DNA of 64,000 bases from DATDAH01 sp963792205 (GCA_963792205.1 CAWBVI010000003.1:124001-188000), one strand, 5' to 3'. Counted from the stretch's first letter, positions 48,649 to 58,118 are shown. The notes: generated by a model from the letters alone, not told the origin. Translations and numbers: made by a program.

Positions 48649-50034
48649 TCAGTGGCTCATGAGGCGCTCGGCGATGGAGCGGCCGCTCGGCGCCTTGCCG
48701 GTGCGGACGGCCTTCTCCTCGAGCCGGCTGGCCGCCTTCTGGATGTGGCGGACACCGAGCCAGCGCAGCGGCTCGGGCTCCCACTTCTTGGGCTCGTGCT
48801 GGACCATCGGCAGCTCGCACAGGGCGGTGTCGCCGCCCGTGATGAGGTCGGCCAGGGTGCGTCCCGCCAGGTTGGCGGCGGCCACCCCCTCGCCGGCGTA
48901 GCCCCCCGCCTTGGCCAGCCCGGTCGACGGGTCGAAGCTGAACGACGGCATCCAGTCCCGGTGGATGCCGACCACGCCGCCCCAGCACCGCTCGAAGGGG
49001 ACGTCCTTCAGGGTCGGGAAGAAGTCGTCGAACTGCCGGCGGAGGCTCTCCGTCGTCGCCTGGGTGCAGTCCCACTCGGCCTGGATGGCCGAGCCCCAGT
49101 GGTAGAGCGACCCCCGGCCGCCGAAGGCGATGCGGCCGTCGCGGGTGATCTGCAGGTAGTCGATGGTCAGGCGCTTGGACTGCATGACGAAGCGGCGGCG
49201 CCAGCCGATCTCCTCGCGCTGGGCCTCGGTGAGGGGGGCCGTCAGCATGATCTGGGAGTAGATGGGGAGGATCTCCCGCTCGTGGTTGTCCAGCTGCGAC
49301 AGGTAGGCCTCGCCGGCCAGCACGATCACGTCCGCCGTGACGTCACCGCCGGTCGTGTGCAGCACGGGCTTGGGATCGAGGTCGTAGCCGGTGACCGCGG
49401 TGCGCTCGTGGATCGTCGCCCCGAGGCGCTCGACCGCCCGGGCCAACCCCCGGACCAGGCGCCCGGGGTGGACCACCGCGAACGGCTCGGCGAACAGCGC
49501 GGCCCAGGTGTTGTCGACCTCGACCAGCTCGGCCGCCTCCCCCGGTTCCAGCCAGCGGTAGAAGTCCGGGTACCCGAGCTCGCCCATCTCGGCGTAGATG
49601 TGGCGCAGCGTCTTCATCTGGTGCCCGCCCCGGGCCAGCATGAGCATCCCGTGGCGGTCGAGGTGGGCGTCGATGCCGTGGCGTCCGACCGCGGCTTCCA
49701 CCTCGGTGATGGTGTCGACGAGGGCGTCGTGGGTGGCCCGGGTCGCGTCCGCACCGTGCCGGGCGATCATCTCGGTGTGGCTGACGGAGATCTCCGGCGA
49801 CAGCCAGCCGCCGTTGCGGCCCGACGCGCCCCAGCCCGCGATCTCCCTCTCGATCAGCACCACCTTCAGGCTCGGATCCCGCTCGAGCAGTGAGAGGGCG
49901 GTCCAGAGACCCGTGTAGCCGGCGCCGAGGATGGCCACGTCGGCGGTGGTCGAGCCGTCGAGAGGAGGGCGCGGGGTCAGGTCGTCGTCGCAGGTCTCCA
50001 TCCACCAGCTGACGGGTCGCTCGTCGTCGGCCAT
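48649..50034 (-). CDS. FAD-dependent amine oxidoreductase (DAO family, PuuB-like)
   Basis: 461 residues. N-terminal FAD-binding ADVAILGAGYTGLWTALSLL and VVLIEREIAGWGASGRNGGW, middle substrate-binding beta domain (IYSQIMLTAPLTEAQREEIG; TIDYLQITRDGRIAFGGRG), and C-terminal KAGGYAGEGVAAANLAGRTL closing the FAD site. The GASGRNGG and GYAGEGV features match gamma-glutamylputrescine oxidase and related secondary-amine oxidases. A polyamine-type transporter operon lies 9 kb away and a PuuD-like hydrolase at 7 kb, but they are not contiguous. The ATG at 50034 is chosen; one at 50046 is possible. Confidence 0.87.
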   Translation of the reverse strand: MADDERPVSWWMETCDDDLTPRPPLDGSTTADVAILGAGYTGLWTALSLLERDPSLKVVLIEREIAGWGASGRNGGWLSPEISVSHTEMIARHGADATRATHDALVDTITEVEAAVGRHGIDAHLDRHGMLMLARGGHQMKTLRHIYAEMGELGYPDFYRWLEPGEAAELVEVDNTWAALFAEPFAVVHPGRLVRGLARAVERLGATIHERTAVTGYDLDPKPVLHTTGGDVTADVIVLAGEAYLSQLDNHEREILPIYSQIMLTAPLTEAQREEIGWRRRFVMQSKRLTIDYLQITRDGRIAFGGRGSLYHWGSAIQAEWDCTQATTESLRRQFDDFFPTLKDVPFERCWGGVVGIHRDWMPSFSFDPSTGLAKAGGYAGEGVAAANLAGRTLADLITGGDTALCELPMVQHEPKKWEPEPLRWLGVRHIQKAASRLEEKAVRTGKAPSGRSIAERLMSH

Positions 50035-50054
50035 GGCGGGGATCATGGCACCGC

Positions 50055-50060
50055 TACGGT
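50055..50060 (+). promoter_or_regulatory. Leaderless -10 element (TACGGT) for the thiolase-like gene
   Basis: TACGGT ends 8 nt before the ATG at 50069. Confidence 0.45.
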
Positions 50061-50068
50061 CCGCCGCG

Positions 50069-51448
50069 ATGCCTGCGATCGCCGACGACGAGCCCGTCCT
50101 GGTCGGCGTCGGCCAGGTCGTGCACCGCCCCGACGACGGCCCGGCGCCCACGCTGGTCGAGCTGATGACGACCGCGGTCGAGCGGGCAGGCGAGGACGCC
50201 GGAGCGGCCCTGCTCACCGAAGCGAGGTGGGTCGGCGTGCCCAAGGGCGCGTGGCGCCACCCCGATCCGGGTCGGGAGGTCGCGGCGGCCGTGGGTGCGG
50301 CGGAGGCCCACACCGTGCTGGCCGAGGTGGGGATCACCCAGCAGGAGGTCATCGACGCCGGCCTGGCCGCGGTCCGGGGCGGGGCCGGGACGGCCGTGAT
50401 CGTGGGGGCGGAGGTCAACCACGGGTCGACCGCCGGAGCGGCCGGCGCGGTGGCCGAAGCGCGCCGGGCGACCGTCGAGCCCGACGAGCACCTCGTCTCG
50501 CACGACCTCGGGATCAGCCCGGTCGAGATCAACCAGCTCTTCGTGGACCCACCGGCGGTCTACGCCGTGCTGGAGAACGCCATCGCCTCCGCCCGGGGGG
50601 ATGACGCCGACGCGCAGCGGACGCGCCTCGGCGCGCTCACCGAGGGGTTCGCAGCCGTGGCCGCCGCCAACCCGTACGCATGGGAGCGCGGCGCGCCGGC
50701 AGCCGCCGCCATCGTCGGACCGTCGGCGACCAACCGGATGATCGCCGACCCCTACACGAAGCTGTGCTGCTCGAACCTGCGGGTGAACCAGGGCGCGGCG
50801 CTCCTGGTGACCACGGCGGCCCGAGCCCGAGCGGCGGGCGTGTCCGAGGAGCGTTGGGTCTTCTGCCGGGGTTCGGCCGTCGCCAACCACGCCGTGCCCG
50901 TCATCCGTCGCGACGAGCTGCACCGCTCCCCTGTCGCCCGGGCCGCGGGGCGGCGAGCGGTCGAACTGGCCGGGCTCGGGCTCGACGCGCTGGACCACGT
51001 CGACCTGTACTCGTGCTTCCCAGCCGCCGTGCAGATCATCGCCACCGAGCTCGACCTCCCGCTGGACCGGCAGCTGACGGTCACCGGAGGCATGACCTTC
51101 GCGGGCGGGCCGCTCAACAGCTACGTCCTCCACGCCACGGCGACCATGGCCGCCGTCCTGCGGGAAGACCCCGGCTCGTCCGGGTTGGTCACCTCCGTCT
51201 CGGGGTTCCTGACCAAGTTCGGAGCGTCGGTCTGGTCGACCACGCCCTCACCCGAAGGCTGGCGGGGCGAGGACGTCACCGACGCGGTACGGGCCGGCGA
51301 TTCGCCCCGGGAGGACGTCGAGGACCCCGGTGACGACGTCCGCGTCGTGGCCGGGACCGTCACCCACGCCCGGGACGGGAGCCGCACCGCCATCGACGTG
51401 GTCGAGACGCCCTCGGGCGTGCGCTCGCTGCGCACGACCCAGCGCTGA
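50069..51448 (+). CDS. Thiolase-like acetyl-CoA acetyltransferase family protein
   Basis: 459 residues of the SCP-x/thiolase-like subgroup: PVLVGVGQVVHRPD, AVIVGAEVNHGSTAGAAGAV, ADPYTKLCCSNLRVNQGAAL, DHVDLYSCFPAAVQIIATEL and TVTGGMTFAGGPLNSYVLHA, with a C-terminal OB-like extension. The YSCFP and GGP motifs are typical of this branch, which handles sterol or branched-chain CoA esters in actinobacteria. Divergent from the amine oxidase gene with about 35 bp between starts. Confidence 0.87.
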   Translation: MPAIADDEPVLVGVGQVVHRPDDGPAPTLVELMTTAVERAGEDAGAALLTEARWVGVPKGAWRHPDPGREVAAAVGAAEAHTVLAEVGITQQEVIDAGLAAVRGGAGTAVIVGAEVNHGSTAGAAGAVAEARRATVEPDEHLVSHDLGISPVEINQLFVDPPAVYAVLENAIASARGDDADAQRTRLGALTEGFAAVAAANPYAWERGAPAAAAIVGPSATNRMIADPYTKLCCSNLRVNQGAALLVTTAARARAAGVSEERWVFCRGSAVANHAVPVIRRDELHRSPVARAAGRRAVELAGLGLDALDHVDLYSCFPAAVQIIATELDLPLDRQLTVTGGMTFAGGPLNSYVLHATATMAAVLREDPGSSGLVTSVSGFLTKFGASVWSTTPSPEGWRGEDVTDAVRAGDSPREDVEDPGDDVRVVAGTVTHARDGSRTAIDVVETPSGVRSLRTTQR

Positions 51449-51449
51449 G

Positions 51450-52496
51450 CTACGAGCCGAGCAGCGGGTTCAGGAGGTCGTTGACGATCCGGGTGCCGTA
51501 GTCGGCGGCGGGGGCCCAGCGGCCGCCCAGGCGCTCGACGGTCGGAGCCGTGGCGTAGATGGAGTCGAAGTGGCGGGGGTCCGGGGTCATGGCCCGCGGG
51601 TAGCCGGGAGCGCCGGCGTACAGGGCGAGGTGGTCGATGCAGGCGGTGATGCCCTGGCGCCAGGTGCTGAACCGCTGGTGGGCGTTGGGATCGTCGTTGT
51701 CGCCGCCGGCCGTGGTCTTGAGCCCGCAGGAGTTGCGGAAGCTGGCGTTGATGACCCCACCGAAGTGGCCGAACCCGGTCTCGAGGGCCGACTGGGCGTA
51801 GGCGATCTCCGGGCGGATGCCCCGGGAGGCGGCCAGCTCGAAGTAGAGGGCGGCGTTGTCGATGAACCGGGGGGTGGCGCCCTCGTTGTCCGCCCAGCGC
51901 TCGGCGGTGGCCACGTCGGTGAACGTCGAGCCTTCGATCGGGGTCTCGTTCCCGCGGCCCCGGTAGACGGCGGCCTTGACCCGGTCCCGCAGCGCCGGTT
52001 CGGCCCCGGACGACACCGTGACCCGGGCGATGGCCTTGCTGCCGACGGGCGCCGACGCCTTCGCCGTGACCTCGACCCGGAGGACGCGGAAGTCGCCCGG
52101 CGCGAGGTCGCGGAACCGGAGGACCCCGGCGCGGACCCGGGCCGACACCTCCTCGGCCCCGACGAAGTACTGGATCCAGAAGTGCGTCGCGTTCCGGGAC
52201 CCGGCGACGACGAGGTCGTCGGTGTCGGTGCCGTCGTTCTCCACCCGGGTGAAGAAGCGGCCGCGGCCCTCGCGGGGCACGATGGCCACCCGGGTCTGGC
52301 CCAGGCTGTCGAGGTTGTAGATCCCGTCGCCGACCAGCGCCGCGTCGCGGCGACGCCGGATGAGCCCATCGGGCTGCTGGCAGTCCACGGTGCAGCCCTC
52401 GGGCGCGGGCGCCGGCTGGGCCAGCGCCGCGCTGCCTTCCCCGAGCAGCCCGAAGGCGATGAGGGCGGCCAACACCGGCCGTGATCCGCCGAACAC
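51450..52496 (-). CDS. Secreted glucosaminidase-like cell wall hydrolase
   Basis: 348 residues from a GTG. Signal peptide (SRPVLAALIAFGLLGEGSAALAQ without a lipobox), an N-terminal beta domain (VAIVPREGRGRFFTRVENDG, RDLAPGDFRVLRVEVTAKAS) and a C-terminal lysozyme-like domain: RGIRPEIAYAQSALETGFGH with a probable catalytic Glu, SFRNSCGLKT, RFSTWRQGITACIDHLALYA. Resembles GH73/mannosyl-glycoprotein endo-beta-N-acetylglucosaminidase domains that cut peptidoglycan. Leaderless -10 (TACCCT) 7 nt before the start. Confidence 0.78.
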   Translation of the reverse strand: MFGGSRPVLAALIAFGLLGEGSAALAQPAPAPEGCTVDCQQPDGLIRRRRDAALVGDGIYNLDSLGQTRVAIVPREGRGRFFTRVENDGTDTDDLVVAGSRNATHFWIQYFVGAEEVSARVRAGVLRFRDLAPGDFRVLRVEVTAKASAPVGSKAIARVTVSSGAEPALRDRVKAAVYRGRGNETPIEGSTFTDVATAERWADNEGATPRFIDNAALYFELAASRGIRPEIAYAQSALETGFGHFGGVINASFRNSCGLKTTAGGDNDDPNAHQRFSTWRQGITACIDHLALYAGAPGYPRAMTPDPRHFDSIYATAPTVERLGGRWAPAADYGTRIVNDLLNPLLGS

Positions 52497-52503
52497 GCAC
52501 CGC

Positions 52504-52509
52504 AGGGTA
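52504..52509 (-). promoter_or_regulatory. Leaderless -10 element (TACCCT) for the glucosaminidase-like gene
   Basis: Minus-strand TACCCT ends 7 nt before the GTG at 52496. Upstream, GTTCTGGG and CCCAGAAC (between 52528 and 52575) form a widely spaced inverted repeat. Confidence 0.4.
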
Positions 52510-52585
52510 TCGGCGTGCTCCCCGGCGTTCTGGGCACCGAGGTTTGTGCCCACACCAAGCCTGAGTACCCAGAACGAGATGGTTG

Positions 52586-54025
52586 TCAGGTCCGGCGGAG
52601 GGACAGGGCGGCGAGGAGGCGGTCGCGGAGGTCGCGGGGGTCGATGACGTCGTCGTAGCCCATGGTGTGGGCCGACCGGTAGGGGCCGCCGGCCTGGAGG
52701 ATCTCGGCCGCGGCCTGCTCGTCGGGCGACAGGCCTGCGGCCTGGCCGCCGCTCGCGGCCGGCATGGCGCCGAGCAGCACCCCGGGAAAGGCCAGGGTCA
52801 GGGTCTGGTGGTCGAACGGGTTCATGGCCATGGCTGAGGACCCGAAGCCGAAGGCCTTGCGCAGGGTCACGTGCAGCTTCGTCCCCGGGTACCGCCGCTG
52901 GGCCGCGAAGAGCTCGGCGGCCGCCCGCAGCACGCCGTCCCGCTCGGCCTGGGTGCCGGCGAGCACGCCCGGGTTGTCGGCCAGGAAGACCGCCGGCAGC
53001 CCGAACGGGGCCACGGTGTCCAGCAGGCGCGCCGCCTTCAGCGCCTCGTCCCGGCCGATGGCGCCGGCCCGGACCGATGGGTCGTTGGCCACGACGGCCA
53101 CGGCGCGGCCGCCGAGGCGGATCAGCGCGGTGAGCATCCCGCCGCCGAAGGCCGGACCGACGACCAGCGCCGAGCCGGCGTCGGCCAGCCGCTCGAGGAC
53201 GTCGGTCATGGGATAGGGATGCCGGGGGTCGGGCGGGACCACGTCGAGCAGGTCGTCGAGGCGACGAGGACCGACGTCGTCGCCGCGGACCTCGCCGTCG
53301 AAGTAGCCCAGCCAGGCCCGGGCCCGGTCGATGGCCTCGCCATCGTCGGCGGCGACGTCGTGGACCACGCCCGAGACCAGGGCCACCTGCGGGCCACCCA
53401 GCTGCTCCGGCGTGACCTCCTCGCCGGTGGCCCCCTTGACCAACACGGGCCCGGCGGTGAAGAGCGCGGCCTGCTCGGTCATCACCGCGTAGTCGGCCAG
53501 CGGAGCGGCCAGCGCGCTGTGACCCGCCGCCGGGCCCAGGACCAAGGTGACCAGCGGAACGATCCCCTTCAGGTCGGCGAGGCCCTGGAGGTCGTTGGGA
53601 CGGCGGCCCGCGGCCTCGCCGGTCATCCGGTGCCCGGCCCCGTCGAGCATGAGCACGAGGGGCAGCCGCTCCCGGGCCGCGATCTGGGTCAGCCGGTACC
53701 GCTTGTCCGTGTTGCCGACGCCGATCGAGCCCCCCTTGACCGTGAAGTCCTCGGCCGCGGCCAGCACGGCCCGACCATCGACCGCGCCGAGGCCGGCCAC
53801 GAGGGCGTCGCCGGGCAGGTCGTCGAGCCCACCCACCAGCGCGCCGAGCTCGGTGAAGGTCCCGGGGTCGAACAGCCGGTCCAGGCGCCGGCGGGCGTCG
53901 AGCTTGCCCTTGGCGTGCTGACGCTCGACCTTCTCGGGCCCGCCCATGGCCCGCGCCGCCTCCTGTCGCCGCCGGAGCTCGTCCAGCAGCGGCGCCCACC
54001 CGCCTTCGGAGACCTCCCCCGTCAC
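52586..54025 (-). CDS. Acyl-CoA carboxylase carboxyltransferase (beta) subunit family protein
   Basis: 479 residues in two crotonase-like halves: KLDARRRLDRLFDPGTFTEL, LVLMLDGAGHRMTGEA and LVTLVLGPAAGHSALAAPLA in the N half; AVVANDPSVRAGAIGRDEAL, LPAVFLADNPGVLAGTQAE, KLHVTLRKAFGFGSSAMAMN and AMPAASGGQAAGLSP in the C half. Family members carboxylate acetyl-, propionyl- or methylcrotonyl-CoA with a biotin subunit, which is not nearby. Divergent from a crotonase-SDR-sulfatase operon. GTG start with overlapping divergent -10 elements. Confidence 0.88.
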   Translation of the reverse strand: MTGEVSEGGWAPLLDELRRRQEAARAMGGPEKVERQHAKGKLDARRRLDRLFDPGTFTELGALVGGLDDLPGDALVAGLGAVDGRAVLAAAEDFTVKGGSIGVGNTDKRYRLTQIAARERLPLVLMLDGAGHRMTGEAAGRRPNDLQGLADLKGIVPLVTLVLGPAAGHSALAAPLADYAVMTEQAALFTAGPVLVKGATGEEVTPEQLGGPQVALVSGVVHDVAADDGEAIDRARAWLGYFDGEVRGDDVGPRRLDDLLDVVPPDPRHPYPMTDVLERLADAGSALVVGPAFGGGMLTALIRLGGRAVAVVANDPSVRAGAIGRDEALKAARLLDTVAPFGLPAVFLADNPGVLAGTQAERDGVLRAAAELFAAQRRYPGTKLHVTLRKAFGFGSSAMAMNPFDHQTLTLAFPGVLLGAMPAASGGQAAGLSPDEQAAAEILQAGGPYRSAHTMGYDDVIDPRDLRDRLLAALSLRRT

Positions 54026-54029
54026 GGCC

Positions 54030-54038
54030 TAGGTTCTA
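54030..54038. promoter_or_regulatory. Overlapping divergent -10 elements
   Basis: TAGGTT (+, 54030-54035) serves the crotonase gene with a leader of about 25-30 nt and a GAGGGGG ribosome site. On the minus strand TAGAAC (54038-54033) ends 7 nt before the carboxyltransferase GTG. The two share three bases, so polymerase can hardly occupy both. Confidence 0.4.
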
Positions 54039-54069
54039 CCGGACCAGGGTCCGGCCACGAGGGGGATCG

Positions 54070-54852
54070 ATGCCCGACGAGCGGGTGAAGCTGAGTTGGG
54101 ACGGCCCGGTGGCCGTCATCACCAACGACAACCCGGACAAGAAGAACGCCTTCGACGACGACATGGACCTCGCCCTGTTCGAGATCCTGACCGAGCTCCA
54201 GGGCCGCGAGGACGTGCGCGCCGTCGTCTGGCGGGGCGAGGGCTCGGCCTGGTCGTCCGGCCGGGACGTCGGCGCCATCGGGGGCGGGCAGGTGGAGATG
54301 ACCCACCACGAGCTGATGACCCGCGGCCAGTGGGGCATCCAGCAGCTCTGGGGCATCGAGGCGCCGATCATCGTGGCCATCCAGGGCTGGGCCATCGGGG
54401 GCTCGTTCCAGCGGGCGCTGCTGTGCGACATCCGCATCGCGGCCGAGGGCGCCCGCTTCATGCTCCCGGAGACCAAGTACGGCGTCATCCCCGACACCGG
54501 TGGCGTCGGGGTGCTGTACCAGATGGCCGGCCACGGCCTGGTGAGCGACATGGTCCTCACCGGTCGGGCTCTCACCGCCGAGGAGGCCCTTCACCACGGG
54601 ATCGTCTCGCGGATCGTCCCTCCCGAGGAGCTGGACGACACCGCCATGGCGATGGCCCACGACATCGCCGGTCGGTCGGCCGTCGCCGTCAAGATGGCCC
54701 GCCGCGTGGTCCGCCACCTGAGTCGTCCCCAGCAGGTGTCGTCGATGGAGGACGAGCTGATCTACCAGACGTTCATCAACAAGTCCGAGGACTACGCCGA
54801 GCTGCGGGCCGCCCATGCCGAAGGCCGCGATCCGGTCTTCCGGGGCTCCTGA
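54070..54852 (+). CDS. Enoyl-CoA hydratase/isomerase family protein (crotonase)
   Basis: 260 residues. Crotonase core: DNPDKKNAFDDDMDLALFEI, oxyanion loop GEGSAWSSGRDVGAIG, IVAIQGWAIGGSFQRALLCD, and FMLPETKYGVIPDTGGVGVL with Glu in the usual catalytic region. GAGGGGG lies 7 bases before the ATG. Its stop overlaps the SDR start (TGATG), so crotonase, SDR and sulfatase form one operon. Confidence 0.9.
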   Translation: MPDERVKLSWDGPVAVITNDNPDKKNAFDDDMDLALFEILTELQGREDVRAVVWRGEGSAWSSGRDVGAIGGGQVEMTHHELMTRGQWGIQQLWGIEAPIIVAIQGWAIGGSFQRALLCDIRIAAEGARFMLPETKYGVIPDTGGVGVLYQMAGHGLVSDMVLTGRALTAEEALHHGIVSRIVPPEELDDTAMAMAHDIAGRSAVAVKMARRVVRHLSRPQQVSSMEDELIYQTFINKSEDYAELRAAHAEGRDPVFRGS

Positions 54853-55727
54853 TGGGGCTCCCTGAACCGCCGGAGCCGGGTGCGTCGGCGCTGCCCGACG
54901 GGACCTACGACGGCCAGGTGGTGCTCGTCACCGGGGCGGGGACCGGCCTGGGCAAGGCCATCGCCACCGAGTTCGCCCGCCTCGGCGCCGCCATCGCCAT
55001 CCTCAGCCGCAAGCCGGAGCACCTCGAGGCCGGCCGGGCCGCCATCGAGGAGGTCGGCGGCCGGGTCGTGACGGCGCCGTGCGACATCCGGGAGCCCGAG
55101 CAGATCGCCGCCGCCTTCGACGCCGTCGAGCCCGAGCTCGGCCTGCCCGACGTGCTGGTCAACAACGCCGCGGCCAACTTCCCCGTCCCGGCCGAGGACA
55201 TGAGCGCCAACGCCTGGCGGACCGTCGTGGACATCACCCTCAACGGCACGTTCTTCTGCGCCCGGGAGTTCGGTCGCCGCCACCTGGCCGCCGGGACACC
55301 GGGCTCGATCATCAACGTCGGCGCCTCCTACGCCTGGACCGGTGGCCCGGGCTTCGCCCACTCCGCCGCGGCCAAGGCCGGGGTCAAGAACATGGTCGAG
55401 ACCCTGGCCGTCGAGTGGGGCCCGTACGGGATCCAGGTCAACGGGCTGGTGCCCGGCCTCTTCCCGCACGAGGACATGACCGCCGACATCCGATCGAACC
55501 TCGACCGCACCCACGAGAAGGACGGCGCCAGCCCGCCCTGCGGGTCGGTCGGGTGCGGGAGCTGGGGTGGGCCGCCACCTTCCTGGCGTCGCCCTACGCC
55601 CGCTTCATCTCCGGGACACACGCTCGTGGTCGACGGCGCCAACTGGCAACGGCGCTCGCTCACCAACCCCCAGGTGGTCACCGTCCGCGACCAGATGGGC
55701 AAGGGCCCCTTCGAGCTCGAGGCGTGA
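54852..55727 (+). CDS. SDR family oxidoreductase, with two compensating indels
   Basis: 291 codons. Classical SDR: VVLVTGAGTGLGKAIATEFA (NAD(P) loop), LVNNAAANFPVP, NVGASYAWTGGPGFAHSAAA with Ser-Tyr-Lys chemistry (the Tyr and Lys of a YxxxK are not in standard form here: HSAAAKAG), and GIQVNGLVPGLFP. Between about 55531 and 55616 the conserved sequence (ALRVGRVRELGWAATFLASP) is in another frame: a base is missing near 55531 and an A is extra near 55616 (GGGACACACG), after which TLVVDGANWQRR resumes. Resembles 2,4-dienoyl-CoA reductase/DecR-type enzymes. Stop overlaps the sulfatase GTG. Confidence 0.83.
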   Translation: MGLPEPPEPGASALPDGTYDGQVVLVTGAGTGLGKAIATEFARLGAAIAILSRKPEHLEAGRAAIEEVGGRVVTAPCDIREPEQIAAAFDAVEPELGLPDVLVNNAAANFPVPAEDMSANAWRTVVDITLNGTFFCAREFGRRHLAAGTPGSIINVGASYAWTGGPGFAHSAAAKAGVKNMVETLAVEWGPYGIQVNGLVPGLFPHEDMTADIRSNLDRTHEKDGASPPCGSVGCGSWGGPPPSWRRPTPASSPGHTLVVDGANWQRRSLTNPQVVTVRDQMGKGPFELEA

Positions 55728-58004
55728 CGGACGCCTACGAGGGTTTCGGAGGACGGGTCGGGCGGACCTTCGCCGGCTCGGACCCGTGGTGGCCGGCCCG
55801 GCGCGAGGCCCCCGACGGCGCGCCCAACATCCTGATCGTCCTCGTCGACGACCTCGGCTACGCCGACGTCGGGTGCTACGGCTCGGAGATCGAGACCCCC
55901 AACATCGACGCCCTCGCCGAACGGGGCGTCCGCTACACGAACTACCACTCGACCCCGATGTGCTCACCCACCCGGTCGGCCCTGCTCACCGGGCTCAACA
56001 GCCACCGGGTCGGGCTCGGTCACGTGGCCCACAGCGATGCCGGGTTCCCCGGCTACGCCATGGAGCTGACCGAGCGCGCCGCCACCATGGCCGAGATCTT
56101 CCGCGACGCAGGCTGGGCCACCTTCATGGCCGGGAAGTGGCACCTGTCCAAGGACTCCGACCTCAACGCCGGCGGACCGGTGCACTCGTGGCCGTGCCAG
56201 CGGGGCTTCGAGCGGTACTACGGCATCCTCGACGGCTTCACCAACCTGCACCACCCCCACCGGCTGGTGCAGGACAACTCGGTGGTGGAGGTCGACCAGT
56301 ACCCCGACGGCTACTTCCTGACCGACGACCTGACCGACCGGTGCCTGGCCTGGTGGCGGGAGCTGCGAGCCAGCCACCCCCGCAAGCCCTGGGTCACCTA
56401 CCTCGCCCACCCCGCCGTCCACGCCCCCCTGCACGCCAAGGCGCCCGACATCGAGCGCTACCGGGGCCGTTACGGGGCCGGGTGGGACGCCCTGCGGGCC
56501 GAGCGCTTCGCCCGCCAGCAGGAGCTCGGCATCGTGCCCGACGGCGTCGAGTGCGCCCCCCGCAACACCGAGGAGGGTGACGACGTCCGGCCCTGGGACG
56601 AGCTCTCGGCCGACGAGCAGCGGCTGTTCGCCCGCCACATGGAGGTCTACGCCGCCGCCGTCGACGCCGTCGACCAGAGCGTGGGCCGCCTCGTCGAGGG
56701 CCTGGACCAGCTCGGCGAGCTGGACAACACCATCATCGTCTTCACCTCCGACAACGGGGCGTCGCGGGAGGGCGAGGAGTCGGGCACCAGCGGCTACTAC
56801 GTCCACCTCCTGGGCCAGCCCGAGCTCGAGGCGGACCTGCCCCGCCTCGACCTCCTCGGCGGCCCGCAGACGATGCCCCACTACCCACGGGGCTGGGCCA
56901 TGGCGGGCAACACCCCGTTCCGCCTCTACAAGCTGAACACCCACGCCGGGGGCCACTCCGTCCCGTTCGTGGTGTCGTGGCCCGAAGGGCTGGCGGCCCG
57001 GGGGGAGCTGCGGCGCCAGTACGCCCACGTCGTCGACCTCCTCCCCACGCTGCTGGACCTGACCGGCGTCGAGGCGCCGACCGAGCGTCGGGGCGAGGCG
57101 CTCCTCCCCATGGCCGGGCGCTCCTTCGCCGCCACGTTGACCGAGGCGGCGGCCCCGTCGACGCGGCACGAGCAGGTCTACGAGATCCAGGGCCACCGGG
57201 GCTTCTACCGCGAGGGCTGGGAGGTGGTCACCCGCCACCGGCCCATGACGCCCTTCGACGACGAGGAGTGGGAGCTGTACCACCTGGCCGAGGACCCCAC
57301 CGAGCTGCGGGACCTGGCCGGCGACGATCCGGACCGGCGCGACGAGCTGGCCGCAGCCTGGGACGAGACCGCCCATCGGGAGCAGATCTATCCCCTCGAC
57401 GAGGGCAGCAACCTGAAGTTCGTCCAGCGCCCGGAGCGGTCGCTGGTCTTCGCTGAGCCGGTGACCATCCTCCCCGGCACCCCGACGTTGGAGCGCTGGC
57501 GGTCGATGGAGCTGATCAACATGCGCAGCTTCACCGTCACCGCCGCCGCCGAACCCGCCGCCGGCGACCGGGGGTGGCTGGTGGCCCACGGCGACCAGGG
57601 CGGGGGCTACGGGCTCTACGTCGACGACGGCGAGCTGTGGTGGCTGCACAACGACGGCAAGGGCACGGTCCGGCGCCTGGGCGGCGGGCGGGCCGGCCGC
57701 GAGATGAGCGGCGACGGTCACTGCCCCGGGCGGGTTCACCTGGGCCGTCACCCTCACCGTCGACGGCGAGGAGCGGGCGTCGGACACCGGCTACCGGATG
57801 CTGTTCCCGATGTCGCCGTTCGAGGGCATCGACGTCGGGATCGACCGGCGCTCACCGGTCTCGTGGGAGATCTACGAGGTCGACGGCCCCTTCGCCTTCA
57901 CCGGCGTGCTCCACCACGTCCGCTACGAGCCCGGGGACCCGGCCCCCGACTCCGCCTGGCGCTGGATCGAGACCCTCCGGGAGATGGGCGCCCGGTTCGA
58001 GTAG
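55724..58004 (+). CDS. Type I arylsulfatase family protein, frameshifted near the C-terminus
   Basis: About 759 residues once one extra base is removed. PNILIVLVDDLGYADVG carries the metal-binding Asp pair and STPMCSPTRSALLTG the CxPxR formylglycine site (Cys80). WATFMAGKWHLSKD and VFTSDNGASREGEESGTSGY add metal and substrate residues. The end of the protein (TWAVTLTVDGEERASDTGYR, MLFPMSPFEGIDVGIDRRSP, HHVRYEPGDPAP) is in another frame; an extra C in CACTGCCCCGGG near 57724 explains it. No signal peptide, so probably cytosolic; needs an activating formylglycine enzyme not seen here. GTG start overlaps the SDR stop. Confidence 0.9.
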
Positions 58005-58066
58005 CCGGCCAGCTCCCCCGGGTTCGTCGTTCATGCCGCAGGATCACGGACGAAGCTCGGACGCGG

Positions 58067-58096
58067 AACGGGGCGGCGCCGAAGCGCCGCCCCGTT
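58067..58096. terminator. Bidirectional terminator with UUCG tetraloop on the minus strand
   Basis: AACGGGGCGGCGC, CGAA, GCGCCGCCCCGTT: a perfect 13-bp GC-rich stem between the convergent sulfatase and small lipoprotein genes. Transcribed leftward the loop is C(UUCG)G, a very stable tetraloop. Confidence 0.85.
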
Positions 58097-58118
58097 TCCG
58101 GGTACTGCTCGAGGTGGA

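Noticed and set aside
52504..52585. A possible c-di-AMP riboswitch ahead of the secreted glucosaminidase-like gene, as seen before other actinobacterial wall hydrolases
   Set aside because: Only about 90 bp separate the genes, the conserved aptamer blocks are absent, and a leaderless -10 sits 7 nt from the start.
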